The notes under the pieces were generated by a model, which saw nothing but the letters and a program-made list of their open reading frames with translations, was not told where the DNA came from and ran no database searches. The translations under genes and the position numbers were made by a program. Shown piece after piece: positions 26,967-37,000 of a DNA stretch of 64,000 nt (its first letter is position 1; each line of letters starts with the position of its first letter). Location: contig JAGWRO010000062.1 in assembly GCA_028876495.1 (NCBI GenBank), positions 62,001-126,000 on the forward strand. Direction: 5' to 3'. This stretch comes from Bacteroidota bacterium. GTDB taxonomy: Bacteria; Bacteroidota; Bacteroidia; Chitinophagales; Chitinophagaceae.

Positions 26967-28111
26967 CTTTGGTAGAGTTTTTCAAATGACTCCAGTGTTT
27001 TATTGATATCATGTTGATGAATATATTCCAGGCTTTTTTTGCCCATATTCTTGTGTAATTCATCATTGGTAATAATCTCTTCAATAAATTGTGCAATGGT
27101 TGTAATATCGCCTTCATTATATAAATAGCCATTCATCTTATCTGCCACCAACTCGCTGAGCGCTCCTGCATTTACGGCTATAATGGGTAATGCTGAAGCC
27201 ATGGCTTGCAGGGTGACAAGACTTAATAATTCGGCGATACTTGCTATAATAAAACACCGGCTTAATTTATAGAAATACGGCAGATCTTCATCCGGAACAA
27301 AGCCGGTAAAAATTACCTGTTCGGCTATCCCCAGTTCAATGGCTTGTTGCTCAAGATTTTTTTTACTTATTCCCTTCCCAACTACCACAAAACAAAAATC
27401 AATTTTCTTTGCAGCTACTGCCACAGCTTGTAATATCTCCTCAATGTGTTTCTCGGGGTCGAGCCTGCCTACATAAAGCAATACAGGCTTATCGGGCAGG
27501 TTGTATTTTTCTTTTATCCAAAGAGTATCGCCATGAGGATTGAATTTTTCAAGATCAATTCCGCTTGAGATAGCAATGGCTTCAACCTTTAATCTTTTTT
27601 GAATGATTCGCACTCCTGTTTCTGTTGGAGTGGTTACTATTTTAGCCTGGTTAAAGATCTTGGAAAAATCTTTCCACATAAAGTTTTCAACGAGTTTTTT
27701 CCATCGTTGTCCTTGCACCAAAACGGTTACATTTTCCGGCATAAAATGATTGGTGGCAATAACAGGGATCTTCATATTTTTGTTTAACACCACTACCGCC
27801 TTGCTGATCAAAAAGTGATCCTGGATATGAATAACGTCGGGCTTAAATTTTTTAATGATTTTAGAGATCCTGTATTTTTGAAAGAGAGGGAAAGGAAGCC
27901 GGATCGTGCGATAAAACAGAACTGAAAAAGAAGGTAATCCATATACATCTAAGTCATCAATTTTTTTACGGGAGAAAGCCATTGAGGCAGAAGGAGCGAT
28001 GACTGCTACCTGGTGTCCTTTTTCCTGTAGCATGGGCCCTATGCGGCATACAAAATAATATACGCCGTTTATATGCGGGTAATACGTATCTGATACAAAA
28101 AGTATTTTCAT
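26954..28111 (-). CDS. Glycosyltransferase family 4 protein
   Basis: A 385-residue GT-B fold enzyme. The N-terminal half starts MKILFVSDTYYPHINGV and the C-terminal donor-binding half has LLYVGRLDPEKHIEEIL, FTGFVPDEDLPYFY and AELLSLVTLQAMASALP. The family resembles those that glycosylate diacylglycerol or phosphatidylinositol. In the donor EX7E motif the second Glu is replaced by Gln, a conservative change. It overlaps the upstream DedA gene by 4 nt, giving a two-gene operon, and converges with the SDR. A role in membrane glycolipid or envelope synthesis is plausible but not proven. Confidence 0.9.
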   Translation of the reverse strand: MKILFVSDTYYPHINGVYYFVCRIGPMLQEKGHQVAVIAPSASMAFSRKKIDDLDVYGLPSFSVLFYRTIRLPFPLFQKYRISKIIKKFKPDVIHIQDHFLISKAVVVLNKNMKIPVIATNHFMPENVTVLVQGQRWKKLVENFMWKDFSKIFNQAKIVTTPTETGVRIIQKRLKVEAIAISSGIDLEKFNPHGDTLWIKEKYNLPDKPVLLYVGRLDPEKHIEEILQAVAVAAKKIDFCFVVVGKGISKKNLEQQAIELGIAEQVIFTGFVPDEDLPYFYKLSRCFIIASIAELLSLVTLQAMASALPIIAVNAGALSELVADKMNGYLYNEGDITTIAQFIEEIITNDELHKNMGKKSLEYIHQHDINKTLESFEKLYQSYCR

Positions 28112-28674
28112 ATTTTTTTGCGCTTCGATTTTATAAAAATAAATATAAGTATGGTTAAACCGGTAACGATTATTAATGCTGTGGCAAAGTCAAGGTAATG
28201 ACTAATCTGTTTATAAGCGCTTCCGAACAATAGCCCGATGCTTAAATAAACGATGTACTGCAAAGCCGAAGTCAAAAGGCATATCAATATAAATTTCCGG
28301 TAAGGAATCTTTGCATTTCCTGCAAGGTAAATTCCTGCAAATCCAATACCCAATGTAATTTTTGATAAGGAGATCGTCCTGATCGGATTAGCATCAAAAT
28401 AAGCACGCACGCGGTAGATGTTTTCTGACTTAAAGCCCAATCTTTTGGCGATCTTTTTTAAAAATACGGGTACCCCAAACCTGCCTAACATATAGCAAAG
28501 AGAATCACCGATTATATCCCCGGTTACAATGATCGGAAACACAATAAAGGGATTTAAAAATTGGGTGGTGCACAAAAATCCTGCTATCACAGCAATAATG
28601 GGCCCCTCCACTATGGCTAAAGGGAATAATATTAAATACTTGTACTGTGAAAGAAGGTAGATTATATGCTCCAA
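28108..28674 (-). CDS. DedA-family (SNARE-associated) membrane protein
   Basis: A 188-residue integral membrane protein with about five hydrophobic segments. The DedA features are visible: an acidic/Gly-rich N-terminal segment (LAIVEGPIIAVIAGFL), a GDIIGDSLCYMLGRFG stretch and a conserved Arg/Pro region (RTISLSKITLGIG). DedA proteins help maintain membrane lipid homeostasis and proton-motive force, and some flip polyprenyl-phosphate or phospholipids. It is the first gene of an operon with the GT4 enzyme, which suggests lipid-linked sugar metabolism. That link is inference. Confidence 0.88.
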   Translation of the reverse strand: MEHIIYLLSQYKYLILFPLAIVEGPIIAVIAGFLCTTQFLNPFIVFPIIVTGDIIGDSLCYMLGRFGVPVFLKKIAKRLGFKSENIYRVRAYFDANPIRTISLSKITLGIGFAGIYLAGNAKIPYRKFILICLLTSALQYIVYLSIGLLFGSAYKQISHYLDFATALIIVTGLTILIFIFIKSKRKKI

Positions 28675-28942
28675 TTGAAAATATCTTTCTATTTAAAATT
28701 ATAATGCAAAAATGACCTAAAATTCCGGTACTAAATTCCATTTATTTTTCTATTGATCTCAATCATTTACCTGTGTTGAGGCAAAAGTAAAAACGGACAC
28801 CAAAAAGTGAGGAGTAATTATTCAATTACCAATTTAAAGAAATAAGAATTTGCCCAATTTGTTGGTTTACTGTCTTTTTGAGATACCTTCATTATCGAAT
28901 TGTATGATGAGTTGAATTGAAACAATTTTGAAATAGTTCATC

Positions 28943-30028
28943 ATGAAAACAGCCATCCTTCTTACTTTTATTTCCTGTCTGTTTATTTTTTCTACAAGGG
29001 CGCAGACACGCAGCGTTTCTTCATTAAAAGAAGAACCTGAAAAAGGATTGTTTGAATCAGATCAAATCCTGGATATTACTTTAAAAGGCAGCTTTCATCA
29101 AATATTGAATGACCGCGTGGGGGAAGCAAAATATTATCCGGTTGAATTGACTTATACATCCGAAGACAGCAACAAAACTTCAATCCCAATAGAAGTAAAA
29201 ACGCGCGGCCATTTCAGAAGGCAAAAGAGCAATTGTACTTTTCCGCCTTTGTTACTTACTTTTTCAGCAAGCGAAGCCAATTCGCCTTCTTTTTTCCCTT
29301 CGAAGTCTTCACTCAAATTAGTAATGCCTTGCCAGGGCGAAGAATTTATAGTGCATGAATGGCTGGTGTATAAATTGTATAATTTAATTACCCCACAAAG
29401 TTTCAGGGCAAGGCTAGTAAGAGTAACGTTGTTGGATCCAAAAAGAAAAAAAATGCCTTCTCCATTCTATGGAATAATCCTTGAGGATGAAAAACAAATG
29501 GCCAAACGAAATAACATGGACGTTGTAAAGAAAAAGATAAGGCCCCAACAAACCATGCAGCAACCGTTTCTAAAAATGGCTGTATTCGAATACCTTATCG
29601 GGAATACTGATTGGTCGGTTGACTATCTGCAAAACATAAAATTAATTGCTGCTGATTCTACTGCTGAAGCCATTGCCGTGCCTTATGATTTTGATCTTTC
29701 CGGAATCGTGAATTCGCCGTATGCAAAGCCGGCGCCTGAATTGGAAATGAGTTCTGTTCGCCAAAGACGGTACCGCGGTTATTGTATAAAAGATTTGAAA
29801 TTATTTGATAGCACCATTGCTTTTTACAACCGGATGAAAAATAAAATTTACAGTATCTATACCAGTTGTTCATTAATTGATGCAAAATATAAAAAGCAGA
29901 CTTTACAATACCTGGACGATTTTTATTCTGTAATTAATAATCCAAAAATGTTGGAAAAAGAATTTGGGTATCCTTGTAATCCCAATGGAACAGGGAATGT
30001 AATTATTAAAGGTTTGAGAGAAGATTGA
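28943..30028 (+). CDS. Secreted CotH-like protein, paralogue 1
   Basis: A 361-residue protein with a signal peptide ending TRAQT. The core contains PIEVKTRGHFRRQKSNCTFP, SLKLVMPC, a LVYKLYNLITPQSFRARL helix, FEYLIGNTDWSV and VPYDFDLSGIVNSPYA. The order and the GNTDW and PYDFD motifs resemble the CotH atypical kinase fold, where acidic residues in the corresponding places bind metal and ATP. The convergent gene at 30060 is a clear paralogue. The similarity to CotH is my own reading and needs a profile search; the function is otherwise unknown. Confidence 0.65.
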   Translation: MKTAILLTFISCLFIFSTRAQTRSVSSLKEEPEKGLFESDQILDITLKGSFHQILNDRVGEAKYYPVELTYTSEDSNKTSIPIEVKTRGHFRRQKSNCTFPPLLLTFSASEANSPSFFPSKSSLKLVMPCQGEEFIVHEWLVYKLYNLITPQSFRARLVRVTLLDPKRKKMPSPFYGIILEDEKQMAKRNNMDVVKKKIRPQQTMQQPFLKMAVFEYLIGNTDWSVDYLQNIKLIAADSTAEAIAVPYDFDLSGIVNSPYAKPAPELEMSSVRQRRYRGYCIKDLKLFDSTIAFYNRMKNKIYSIYTSCSLIDAKYKKQTLQYLDDFYSVINNPKMLEKEFGYPCNPNGTGNVIIKGLRED

Positions 30029-30059
30029 TCAGCAAATTTTAAAAGAGATTTTTTGTTTC

Positions 30060-31091
30060 TTAATCCCTTCTTGCATTACGGATGAAAGCATCTTTCACCT
30101 GTTCAGGATGGTTGATCAAATCAAAGAACTGATCAAGGTAAAATGTCAGGTCTTTTTTATCGCGCGAATTCAACAATTGAAAATTATTGATCAAAGAATA
30201 TATATTGTTTTTTTGATTTTTAAAAACCTCCAGCGCTTCGTCCAGTTCTTCTATGGTTCGCGGATATCCGCGATACACTCTTTCGCGCACACTGGAAATA
30301 TTAAGTCTTGGGTCGGGAGTGGCATAATTGGTGTTTACAAATCCTGAATAATCAAAGTCGTAAGGAACAGGATAAAAATGTTGAAATGAATCAGTTTTTG
30401 AAAGGAGCAACTTAATATTATGGCCGGCAAACACACTCCAGTCGGTATTGCCTATCATGTATTCAAACAAAGCAACTGTTGTCATTTGATGTCTGTCGGT
30501 TCCCTGGTCGCCGATATCGCCTTTTTTCCAATCGGTACAGTTATTTCGACTGGCAAGATCTTTCTCGTCTTCCATCAAAAAGGCGTATTCATTCATGGGT
30601 TTCTTTTTGCCGAGGCTGTCTTCAAAGGTTATTTTCAGCAAGCGAACCCTGAAACTCATATTGGTTAAGAGGTTGTAGATCTTATAAATAAGGTATTCAT
30701 CCAATAGGTACGTTTCGCTAAAGAAAGCAAGAGAACACTGGCTTACGAGTTTTAGCGAACCTAAAGTTTTTAACGGGGAAGTTTTTTGGGACTTAAAATG
30801 AATTTTTAAAGGCGGAATATAACAGTACCCTTTTCTGAAATGGCCACGTACTTCCATTGAGAGGTTATCATCAATTGTTGTTCCATCCGGAAGTGTGATT
30901 AAAAAACGGGCGGGAAAATGAATCCCTGTTTTATTTTTTTTGTTGAAGAGCTTTGCGATGTTGGTAGTGATGGTGACCTTGAGGATGGAGGTGTCTTCAA
31001 AAAATTTTACTTTATCAATACGTGCAGTTTGGGCATTTAGATGGCTTGCAGAGAAGTAAACGAATAATAGTGAAAGTATAATTGATTTCAT
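30060..31091 (-). CDS. Secreted CotH-like protein, paralogue 2
   Basis: A 343-residue protein with a signal peptide ending LNAQT. It matches the gene at 28943 in the same order: SMEVRGHFRKGYCYIPPLK, SLKLVSQC, a LIYKIYNLLTNMSFRVRL helix, FEYMIGNTDWSV, VPYDFDYSGFVNTNYATPDP and VRERVYRGYPR. Like its sister, it has the GNTDW and YDFD motifs reminiscent of CotH-type kinases. The two genes are tail to tail, 31 nt apart, so the copies are inverted relative to each other and separately transcribed. Substrate and cellular role are unknown. Confidence 0.65.
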   Translation of the reverse strand: MKSIILSLLFVYFSASHLNAQTARIDKVKFFEDTSILKVTITTNIAKLFNKKNKTGIHFPARFLITLPDGTTIDDNLSMEVRGHFRKGYCYIPPLKIHFKSQKTSPLKTLGSLKLVSQCSLAFFSETYLLDEYLIYKIYNLLTNMSFRVRLLKITFEDSLGKKKPMNEYAFLMEDEKDLASRNNCTDWKKGDIGDQGTDRHQMTTVALFEYMIGNTDWSVFAGHNIKLLLSKTDSFQHFYPVPYDFDYSGFVNTNYATPDPRLNISSVRERVYRGYPRTIEELDEALEVFKNQKNNIYSLINNFQLLNSRDKKDLTFYLDQFFDLINHPEQVKDAFIRNARRD

Positions 31092-31149
31092 ATAAAAATA
31101 AATGAATTAATAAACAGGACAATAGTAAACAAACTTTAAAGGCATTTTT

Positions 31150-32220
31150 TTATTTCTTGTGTTTATGATGTTTGTGATGCTCTTTGCTCTTAGCTTTATC
31201 TTCGTCCAGCACCAGTTTTTTAATGCCGGTATTGCCATAATTATCAAGGTCCTCAATCAATCCCTGGTCAGAAAGATCAAGTGTATGCGAATTTTTCCAA
31301 TCGTAATGAGCGATTTGTTTCATTCTTTCTATAACAGGCGCATCATGCACTTCTATCGCCAGTTCTCTTCGGTGGTCAAAACTTCCAGGGCTAAGATTGA
31401 TAGAACCAATAATGGCGCGACAACCATCAGCCAGCAACATTTTTCCATGAAGGCGCAAAAATTTCAGCTTGTGTATCTGGATGCCTACATCATCCATTAT
31501 TCGCAAGCCGCCCACACCTTCTACCAGTTTTTCTTCTTTTAAAGTATGAGGCGGGCGCGCCATCACATGCACTTTCACCCCTCTGCTGGCCGCATGTACC
31601 AACCTTTCAATAATCACTAAATCCTGGAAGCGTTCATTTTGTATGAAGAGTGTATGCTTGGCTTCGTCAATAAATTTTGCGATCCTGGTTCTGCCGTTAT
31701 TGCTGCACCAAATGAGATTTAAATTTTCGCCGGGGTCAAAATTTTCCCTGTGCCAATCCGCTTCAAAACACATGCTGATCTCTTTTATTTCATGCGGATG
31801 GTAAGTAATGATGGCGTAATCTCTTGTTTCAATAAAATTTTTAGGTTCCCAGTTTAATGATTTTATAAAAGCAACTTTATCATCAATCACCATTGATTTT
31901 TCGTGCGTAACGGTAAACTCAGGATTACTGTCTCTTACTTCTATCCCTGCTTCATCGAGCTTTTCGCGGGTAGCAATATTTTCCGGTTCACCATGTCGGT
32001 TGGGGTTCAGCATTACCCTGACATTTACGCCCCTGTTTTTTGCAGCGATAACAGCATTGATAAGTCCGGGGTCAGAAAATAAAAACATCTTGATCAGAAT
32101 AATATCGCGTGCACTGTCAATCGCATCAATGATTTGCTGGCCGGTATCATCTGGTAAAACGATTAAAGATCTGTGAGACATGGGTTGTTTATTAACTTGT
32201 AAATAATAATTAGTTTTCAA
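31150..32220 (-). CDS. Phospholipase-D-like (cardiolipin-synthase-like) protein
   Basis: A 356-residue cytoplasmic protein with two PLD-type HKD motifs: THEKSMVIDDK in the first half and LHGKMLLADG followed by GSINLSPGSFDHRRE in the second. This two-motif layout is that of cardiolipin synthases and bacterial PLD-like nucleases or phosphodiesterases, but it lacks the N-terminal membrane helices of classical Cls. It ends in a Lys/His-rich tail (KEHHKHHKHKK). It overlaps the upstream ABC exporter gene by 11 nt, so the two are translationally coupled. Substrate unknown; a phospholipid or nucleic acid is possible. Confidence 0.82.
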   Translation of the reverse strand: MKTNYYLQVNKQPMSHRSLIVLPDDTGQQIIDAIDSARDIILIKMFLFSDPGLINAVIAAKNRGVNVRVMLNPNRHGEPENIATREKLDEAGIEVRDSNPEFTVTHEKSMVIDDKVAFIKSLNWEPKNFIETRDYAIITYHPHEIKEISMCFEADWHRENFDPGENLNLIWCSNNGRTRIAKFIDEAKHTLFIQNERFQDLVIIERLVHAASRGVKVHVMARPPHTLKEEKLVEGVGGLRIMDDVGIQIHKLKFLRLHGKMLLADGCRAIIGSINLSPGSFDHRRELAIEVHDAPVIERMKQIAHYDWKNSHTLDLSDQGLIEDLDNYGNTGIKKLVLDEDKAKSKEHHKHHKHKK

Positions 32221-34078
32221 CGGTTATTTGAACAGAACTTTCATCTGTTTGCTGCAGATGATACAACTGTTCATAGATTTTTCCTTTCCTGATCAATTCA
32301 TCGTGTGTTCCTTCTTCTGCAATAACACCTTGCGTGAGCACGATGATCTTGTCAACATTCCGAATGGTATTGAGGCGGTGCGCAATGGTAATCACGGTTC
32401 GCCCTTTCATTAATTTCTCCAGCGCTTCCATTACCACTTTTTCAGATTCAGCATCGAGAGAAGATGTGGGCTCGTCAAGAATAAGAATCGGCGAATTGCG
32501 TACTAGTGCTCTTGCAATACCTATGCGCTGCCTTTCACCACCGGAGAGTGTAACTCCGTGTTCGCCTACAAGTGTATCCAGGCCGTGAGGAAGTTTTTCA
32601 ATAAAGTCATAAATGTTGGCCAACCTGGCTGCTTCTATAATTTCTGCTTCAGTGGCATTGGGTCTTCCGTACGCGATATTTTCACGAATAGAGCCATAGA
32701 ATAATACAGTATCCTGTAGCACAAATGCTATTTGTTCGCGCAGGCCTTCCAGTGTAAATTTTGAAATGTCAGTTCCACCCATTAAAATTTTACCTGCTGT
32801 AGGATCATAAAAACGGGCGATAAGACTCACCACAGTGGATTTGCCTGATCCGGTAGGGCCACAAATTCCAATTCGCTGGCCCGGCAGAATTTCTAAATTG
32901 AAATTTTTTATAATCGGCGTTTCACTATTGTAGGCAAAGCTTACTTCTTCAAATACAATTTTCCCGTTCAGTTTTCCCGGCCTTATCGCATTGGGAATTT
33001 CCTTCGTAATAGCATTGGTTTCGAGGATTGTTTGTATCCGTTCCAGCGCCACCGACACCTGGGCAATTGAACTGGTCATTTTGGCAAGGTCCTTTACCGG
33101 GCTGAAAAACTTGCTCATGTACGAAAGAAATACCGTAAGCGTACCAATGGTCATTACACCAGTTATTACAAGGCCCGCCCCACGCCATAAAACAAATGCA
33201 GTACATGCAGAAACAGTAATGGCTACCACAGGCGAAAGTATCGATTTTACCCGCCTTGCTTTTAGTGCGGCATTCACAGTTTCTATACTTATCTTCTCCA
33301 GCCGGTCTTCTTCAAAATCCTGCCGCCCGAAAGCATTTACTGATCGGATGGATTCAAGGCCTTTTTGCAACACGACAAACATATTGCTTTGGTCTTTCCT
33401 TACTTCCCGTGTTGATTTCTTCATTGATTTTTTAAAGCGGGCAACAAAAAAAAGCAGGAAAGGAGTAACAGCAAGAGCTACCAGCGTGAAATCAGAATCG
33501 AGGTAAAACATAATGCCGACCATACCTATGATTGTAATACAGTCTACCAGTATATTCAAAAGGGTAGAGGAGGCGAAATCCTGTATGGTAGAAACATCCG
33601 CCGTTATGGTAGATATCAGTTTACCGGTTTGGTGCGAATCATAATAGGCAAGCGAAAGGTGCTGCATATGATGGTACATCTTTTTCCTCAGGTCGTTAGC
33701 CACATATTGGGCCACCTTTTCATTATAATAACTATCAATAAAGCCTGCAAAAGATCCGATAGCAGTTATAGCCACGAAAGTTAATGCCGCCACCGCTGCC
33801 AGTTGAATATAATTTTGATTTTGAAAAAAAGAATCCATCCATGAAAGCGCCTTTGGTAAAGGATGGTGTTGAAGTACATTATCTATAATTATTTTAAGAG
33901 GCCACGGAGTAGCAAGGCCTATCAAAGCTTCTATAAGCATGGCTAATAAAATTATCCATACATATTTCCGGTAAGGCCGGCTTAAACTTACCGCCCATGC
34001 GATGAGCCCCATAAACGAAGTGGGTTTATCATTGCTTTTAACGGCGAAGTTGTTTTTTTTTGTGAAGATGCCTGGCAT
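32210..34078 (-). CDS. ABC exporter, fused permease and ATPase
   Basis: A 622-residue half-transporter of the MsbA/lipid exporter type. Six TM helices fill residues about 20-330. The ATPase domain has Walker A (GPTGSGKST), signature (LSGGERQR), Walker B with DEPTSSLDAES and the H-loop (TIAHRL). It would work as a homodimer in the inner membrane. Export of lipids, peptides or drugs cannot be told apart from sequence. It is the first gene of an operon with the PLD-like protein, which hints at a lipid-related role. Its start is followed upstream by a 536-nt region shared with the divergent M1 peptidase. Confidence 0.92.
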   Translation of the reverse strand: MPGIFTKKNNFAVKSNDKPTSFMGLIAWAVSLSRPYRKYVWIILLAMLIEALIGLATPWPLKIIIDNVLQHHPLPKALSWMDSFFQNQNYIQLAAVAALTFVAITAIGSFAGFIDSYYNEKVAQYVANDLRKKMYHHMQHLSLAYYDSHQTGKLISTITADVSTIQDFASSTLLNILVDCITIIGMVGIMFYLDSDFTLVALAVTPFLLFFVARFKKSMKKSTREVRKDQSNMFVVLQKGLESIRSVNAFGRQDFEEDRLEKISIETVNAALKARRVKSILSPVVAITVSACTAFVLWRGAGLVITGVMTIGTLTVFLSYMSKFFSPVKDLAKMTSSIAQVSVALERIQTILETNAITKEIPNAIRPGKLNGKIVFEEVSFAYNSETPIIKNFNLEILPGQRIGICGPTGSGKSTVVSLIARFYDPTAGKILMGGTDISKFTLEGLREQIAFVLQDTVLFYGSIRENIAYGRPNATEAEIIEAARLANIYDFIEKLPHGLDTLVGEHGVTLSGGERQRIGIARALVRNSPILILDEPTSSLDAESEKVVMEALEKLMKGRTVITIAHRLNTIRNVDKIIVLTQGVIAEEGTHDELIRKGKIYEQLYHLQQTDESSVQITVEN

Positions 34079-34614
34079 TATTTGTCTATGTTCATTTGGG
34101 GAAAATCCGTAATGAAAAAAAGATGGTAATTTTTTTTAGATAAGCAATACGGTGTTCAGTAAAAATTGGATTTCTGTTTGTAAGGTTTTACTACTATTTC
34201 TCTATGATTTTAAATAACTCCTTACTATTAAAGATATGTTGAAATTTTGGGAGATGATTGTGTTTGTTGATAAAATTGTTTTCTGCAATATTTGTTGCTT
34301 TACTGTTAGCATCAGCTTATGGAAAAATATCCACTCTTTTTATTTTGATTTTTTTTTGAATAAAACTACGAAAAACTCCTGACGCAGGCAGTAGGTTTGT
34401 GTTACAGAAAATACAACTCCTGGCTCCCATCATCAACGTTGCTATTAATGGCTATTTCATGATATTTTTTATTACAAGTAAGGAATCAATCAATGATATA
34501 GTTTGAATAATAATTAAAATATAAATAACAACTATTTTTGCTCATCCCAAAACTTTTAAAAAATCAGCAGATAACAATAGATTTAATTTTAATTTTTAAA
34601 CATCGCAATACATT
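34079..34614. other. Long divergent intergenic region
   Basis: This AT-rich 536-nt region separates the ABC exporter (minus strand) from the M1 peptidase (plus strand). It must hold promoters for both. I found no conserved coding sequence, strong hairpin or recognisable operator in it. Confidence 0.5.
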
Positions 34615-36579
34615 ATGATGAAATGTTTTGGCCTTTTTTTACTCAGTTTTATATTGATAGTATCAACTTCGCAAGTTGCTGCGGCGCAAACAACACCCGG
34701 ATACAATCCGCACGAAACTTTTGACCCATTATTCTTTACGCATAATGGTAATGAATACCGCAGTGCCGACGGGTCTGCCGGGGCCGCTTACTGGCAAAAC
34801 CGGGCCGATTATATCATCCATTCACGTTTGGATACCAGCGATTTCAAAATTACCGGAACTGTGCAAATTCATTACACCAACAACAGCCCGCACGCCTTGT
34901 CCTACCTGTGGCTGCAACTGGAACAAAACCTCTATAAATCCTCTTCGCTGGGTGCTCAATCTGTTCCCGCTTCGGGTTTGGAATACGGCCCAACCGAATT
35001 TTCCGGAGGATACACGATTAGCCAGGTAGATATCCTGCAAAACGGGATCTGGCAAAAAGCTGATTATATGATTACTGATACCAGGCTGCAGATCCGTTTG
35101 GCAAAAAACTTACCGGCAAAAGGAGGAAATACAGAACTGAAAATATCCTATGAATTTAAGATACCTAAAAACGGCGTGGATATTATGGGGAGAACACTTA
35201 CTAAAAATGGTTGGATATGCCAGGTAGCACAATGGTATCCCCGGATGGCGGTATACGATGATGTAAATGGATGGAACAACCTGCCCTTTGTGGGGGCAGG
35301 GGAGTTTTACCTGGACTACGGCAACTTTGATGTCTACCTGACTGTGCCATCGGACCAGGTGGTGGTAGCATCAGGCAAGCTTGAAAACCCCGGGGACGTG
35401 TTGACACCTACTGAAATGGAACGGCTGCAGGAAGCCGGAAAAAGTGATGAGACTATATACATTATAAAACCCGGCGAGATAAATGATCCCAAAACCAGGC
35501 CGGTGCACAATGGTATGCTCACCTGGCATTTTAAAATGCAAAACACGCGGGAATTTTCATGGGCCTGCTCCAAAGCATTCATCTGGGATGCAGCGCGTGT
35601 TAATCTGCCAAATGGCCACCACCCGTTAGCCATGTCGGTGTATCCCATTGAATCTAACGGAAAAGACCGCTGGAGCCGTTCAACTGAATACCTTAAATTC
35701 AGTATGGAGTTTTATTCAAAACTCTGGAAGTTTGATTATCCCTGGCCAACTGCTGTAACAGTAGCCGGAGATGTTAGCGGCGAAGAATACCCCGGTATTG
35801 TGTTTTGCAGTAAGAAAGCCAAAAATGCCGGGCTGTTTTTTGTTACTACTCACGAAATCGGCCACAACTGGTTTCCAATGATCGTTGGCTCCGATGAGCG
35901 CCGGTATGCCTGGATGGATGAAGGATTTAATACTTTTCAGAATTACTATTCCAAGGAGTCTTTCAATCATGGTGAATACCTTCCCAGGCAAACACCGGTG
36001 GATGAAATTATGAGCCGGTATAAAAAAAATAATGATCAGCCGATTTTGACCTATGCGGATCGGATCAAAGAAGGTTATCTCGGTTACCTGGCTTATTCAA
36101 AACCAGCAGCCGGGTTATATTTACTGCGGGAAGTCATCCTCGGACCTGATCGTTTTGACTATGCCTTTCAAACCTATGTACACCGCTGGGCATACAAACA
36201 TCCCAAGCCGGAAGATTTTTTCCGGACGATAAACGATGCTTCAGGCAGCGACCTTAACTGGTTTTGGAAAGGATGGTTTTATAACAACTGGAAATTAGAT
36301 CAGGCGGTGACAAATGTCTCCTATAAAGATAATGACACGGCCAAAGGCGCTATCATTACTCTTGTCAATAAAGAAAAACTGGTAATGCCGGTAACTTTAA
36401 AAATAGTGATGAAAAACGGGCAGGTTGGTACGCTGAATTTGCCTTTCGAGATATGGGAAAGAGGGGGAACATTTGAAGTGCCTTATCATTCCGTTTCAGC
36501 AATAGCTTCTGTGATTGTTGACCCGGATCATATATTACCGGATATAGATCGTTCTAATAACACCTGGAGTGCTCAATAA
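34615..36579 (+). CDS. Exported M1-family metallopeptidase
   Basis: A 654-residue protein with a signal peptide (residues about 1-24, ending VAAAQ). The zinc site is intact: His413, Glu414 and His417 in HEIGHNW, with the third ligand Glu436 in WMDEGFN, the exact HEXXH-X18-E spacing of M1 aminopeptidases. The exopeptidase motif GxMEN is not obvious; the region reads GDVSGEEYPGIVF instead, as in the divergent M1 group found in Bacteroidota. It starts with two ATGs in a row; either could be used. It probably trims peptides in the periplasm or at the surface. A strong terminator follows at 36697. Confidence 0.9.
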   Translation: MMKCFGLFLLSFILIVSTSQVAAAQTTPGYNPHETFDPLFFTHNGNEYRSADGSAGAAYWQNRADYIIHSRLDTSDFKITGTVQIHYTNNSPHALSYLWLQLEQNLYKSSSLGAQSVPASGLEYGPTEFSGGYTISQVDILQNGIWQKADYMITDTRLQIRLAKNLPAKGGNTELKISYEFKIPKNGVDIMGRTLTKNGWICQVAQWYPRMAVYDDVNGWNNLPFVGAGEFYLDYGNFDVYLTVPSDQVVVASGKLENPGDVLTPTEMERLQEAGKSDETIYIIKPGEINDPKTRPVHNGMLTWHFKMQNTREFSWACSKAFIWDAARVNLPNGHHPLAMSVYPIESNGKDRWSRSTEYLKFSMEFYSKLWKFDYPWPTAVTVAGDVSGEEYPGIVFCSKKAKNAGLFFVTTHEIGHNWFPMIVGSDERRYAWMDEGFNTFQNYYSKESFNHGEYLPRQTPVDEIMSRYKKNNDQPILTYADRIKEGYLGYLAYSKPAAGLYLLREVILGPDRFDYAFQTYVHRWAYKHPKPEDFFRTINDASGSDLNWFWKGWFYNNWKLDQAVTNVSYKDNDTAKGAIITLVNKEKLVMPVTLKIVMKNGQVGTLNLPFEIWERGGTFEVPYHSVSAIASVIVDPDHILPDIDRSNNTWSAQ

Positions 36580-36696
36580 CTTTGATAAATATTATTATTT
36601 ACCTGGATTGCCGCCTTCTCAGGGCCTTTTAATCACCATTTACCGGATGTGGATGAAAGTAATAATGCCTTGAAGATACCGTAAATATAATTTTAA

Positions 36697-36733
36697 GAGA
36701 ATCCTTATCAGCCGATAAGGATTCTCTTTTTTT
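36697..36733 (+). terminator. Strong rho-independent terminator
   Basis: A perfect 13-bp stem, GAGAATCCTTATC (36697-36709) and GATAAGGATTCTC (36714-36726), with a 4-nt AGCC loop and seven Ts. It ends the M1 peptidase transcript and isolates it from the kinase operon at 37001. The remaining 267 nt up to 37001 show no clear gene. Confidence 0.92.
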
Positions 36734-37000
36734 AATTCACTTCCGGTTGCTCTTTGGAAGGCAAAGGCGAAAGTGGTTCGCGGGTTCAATCTGATACGAG
36801 AAAGATACCGGCGAAATTTCCGAACGCTATCGTAGATAAGTTCCGTTATTCCGAAAGCCCCAAGAAACTGAATTTGTGATTATGCTATCTATTATCTGAC
36901 ATCATCAAATTAATCAGGTGGGCGTGTATAAGAAGTAAATGGATTAATAATACTATTTAATTAATATTGTATATAAAATATTTCATACAATTCCTTCAGT

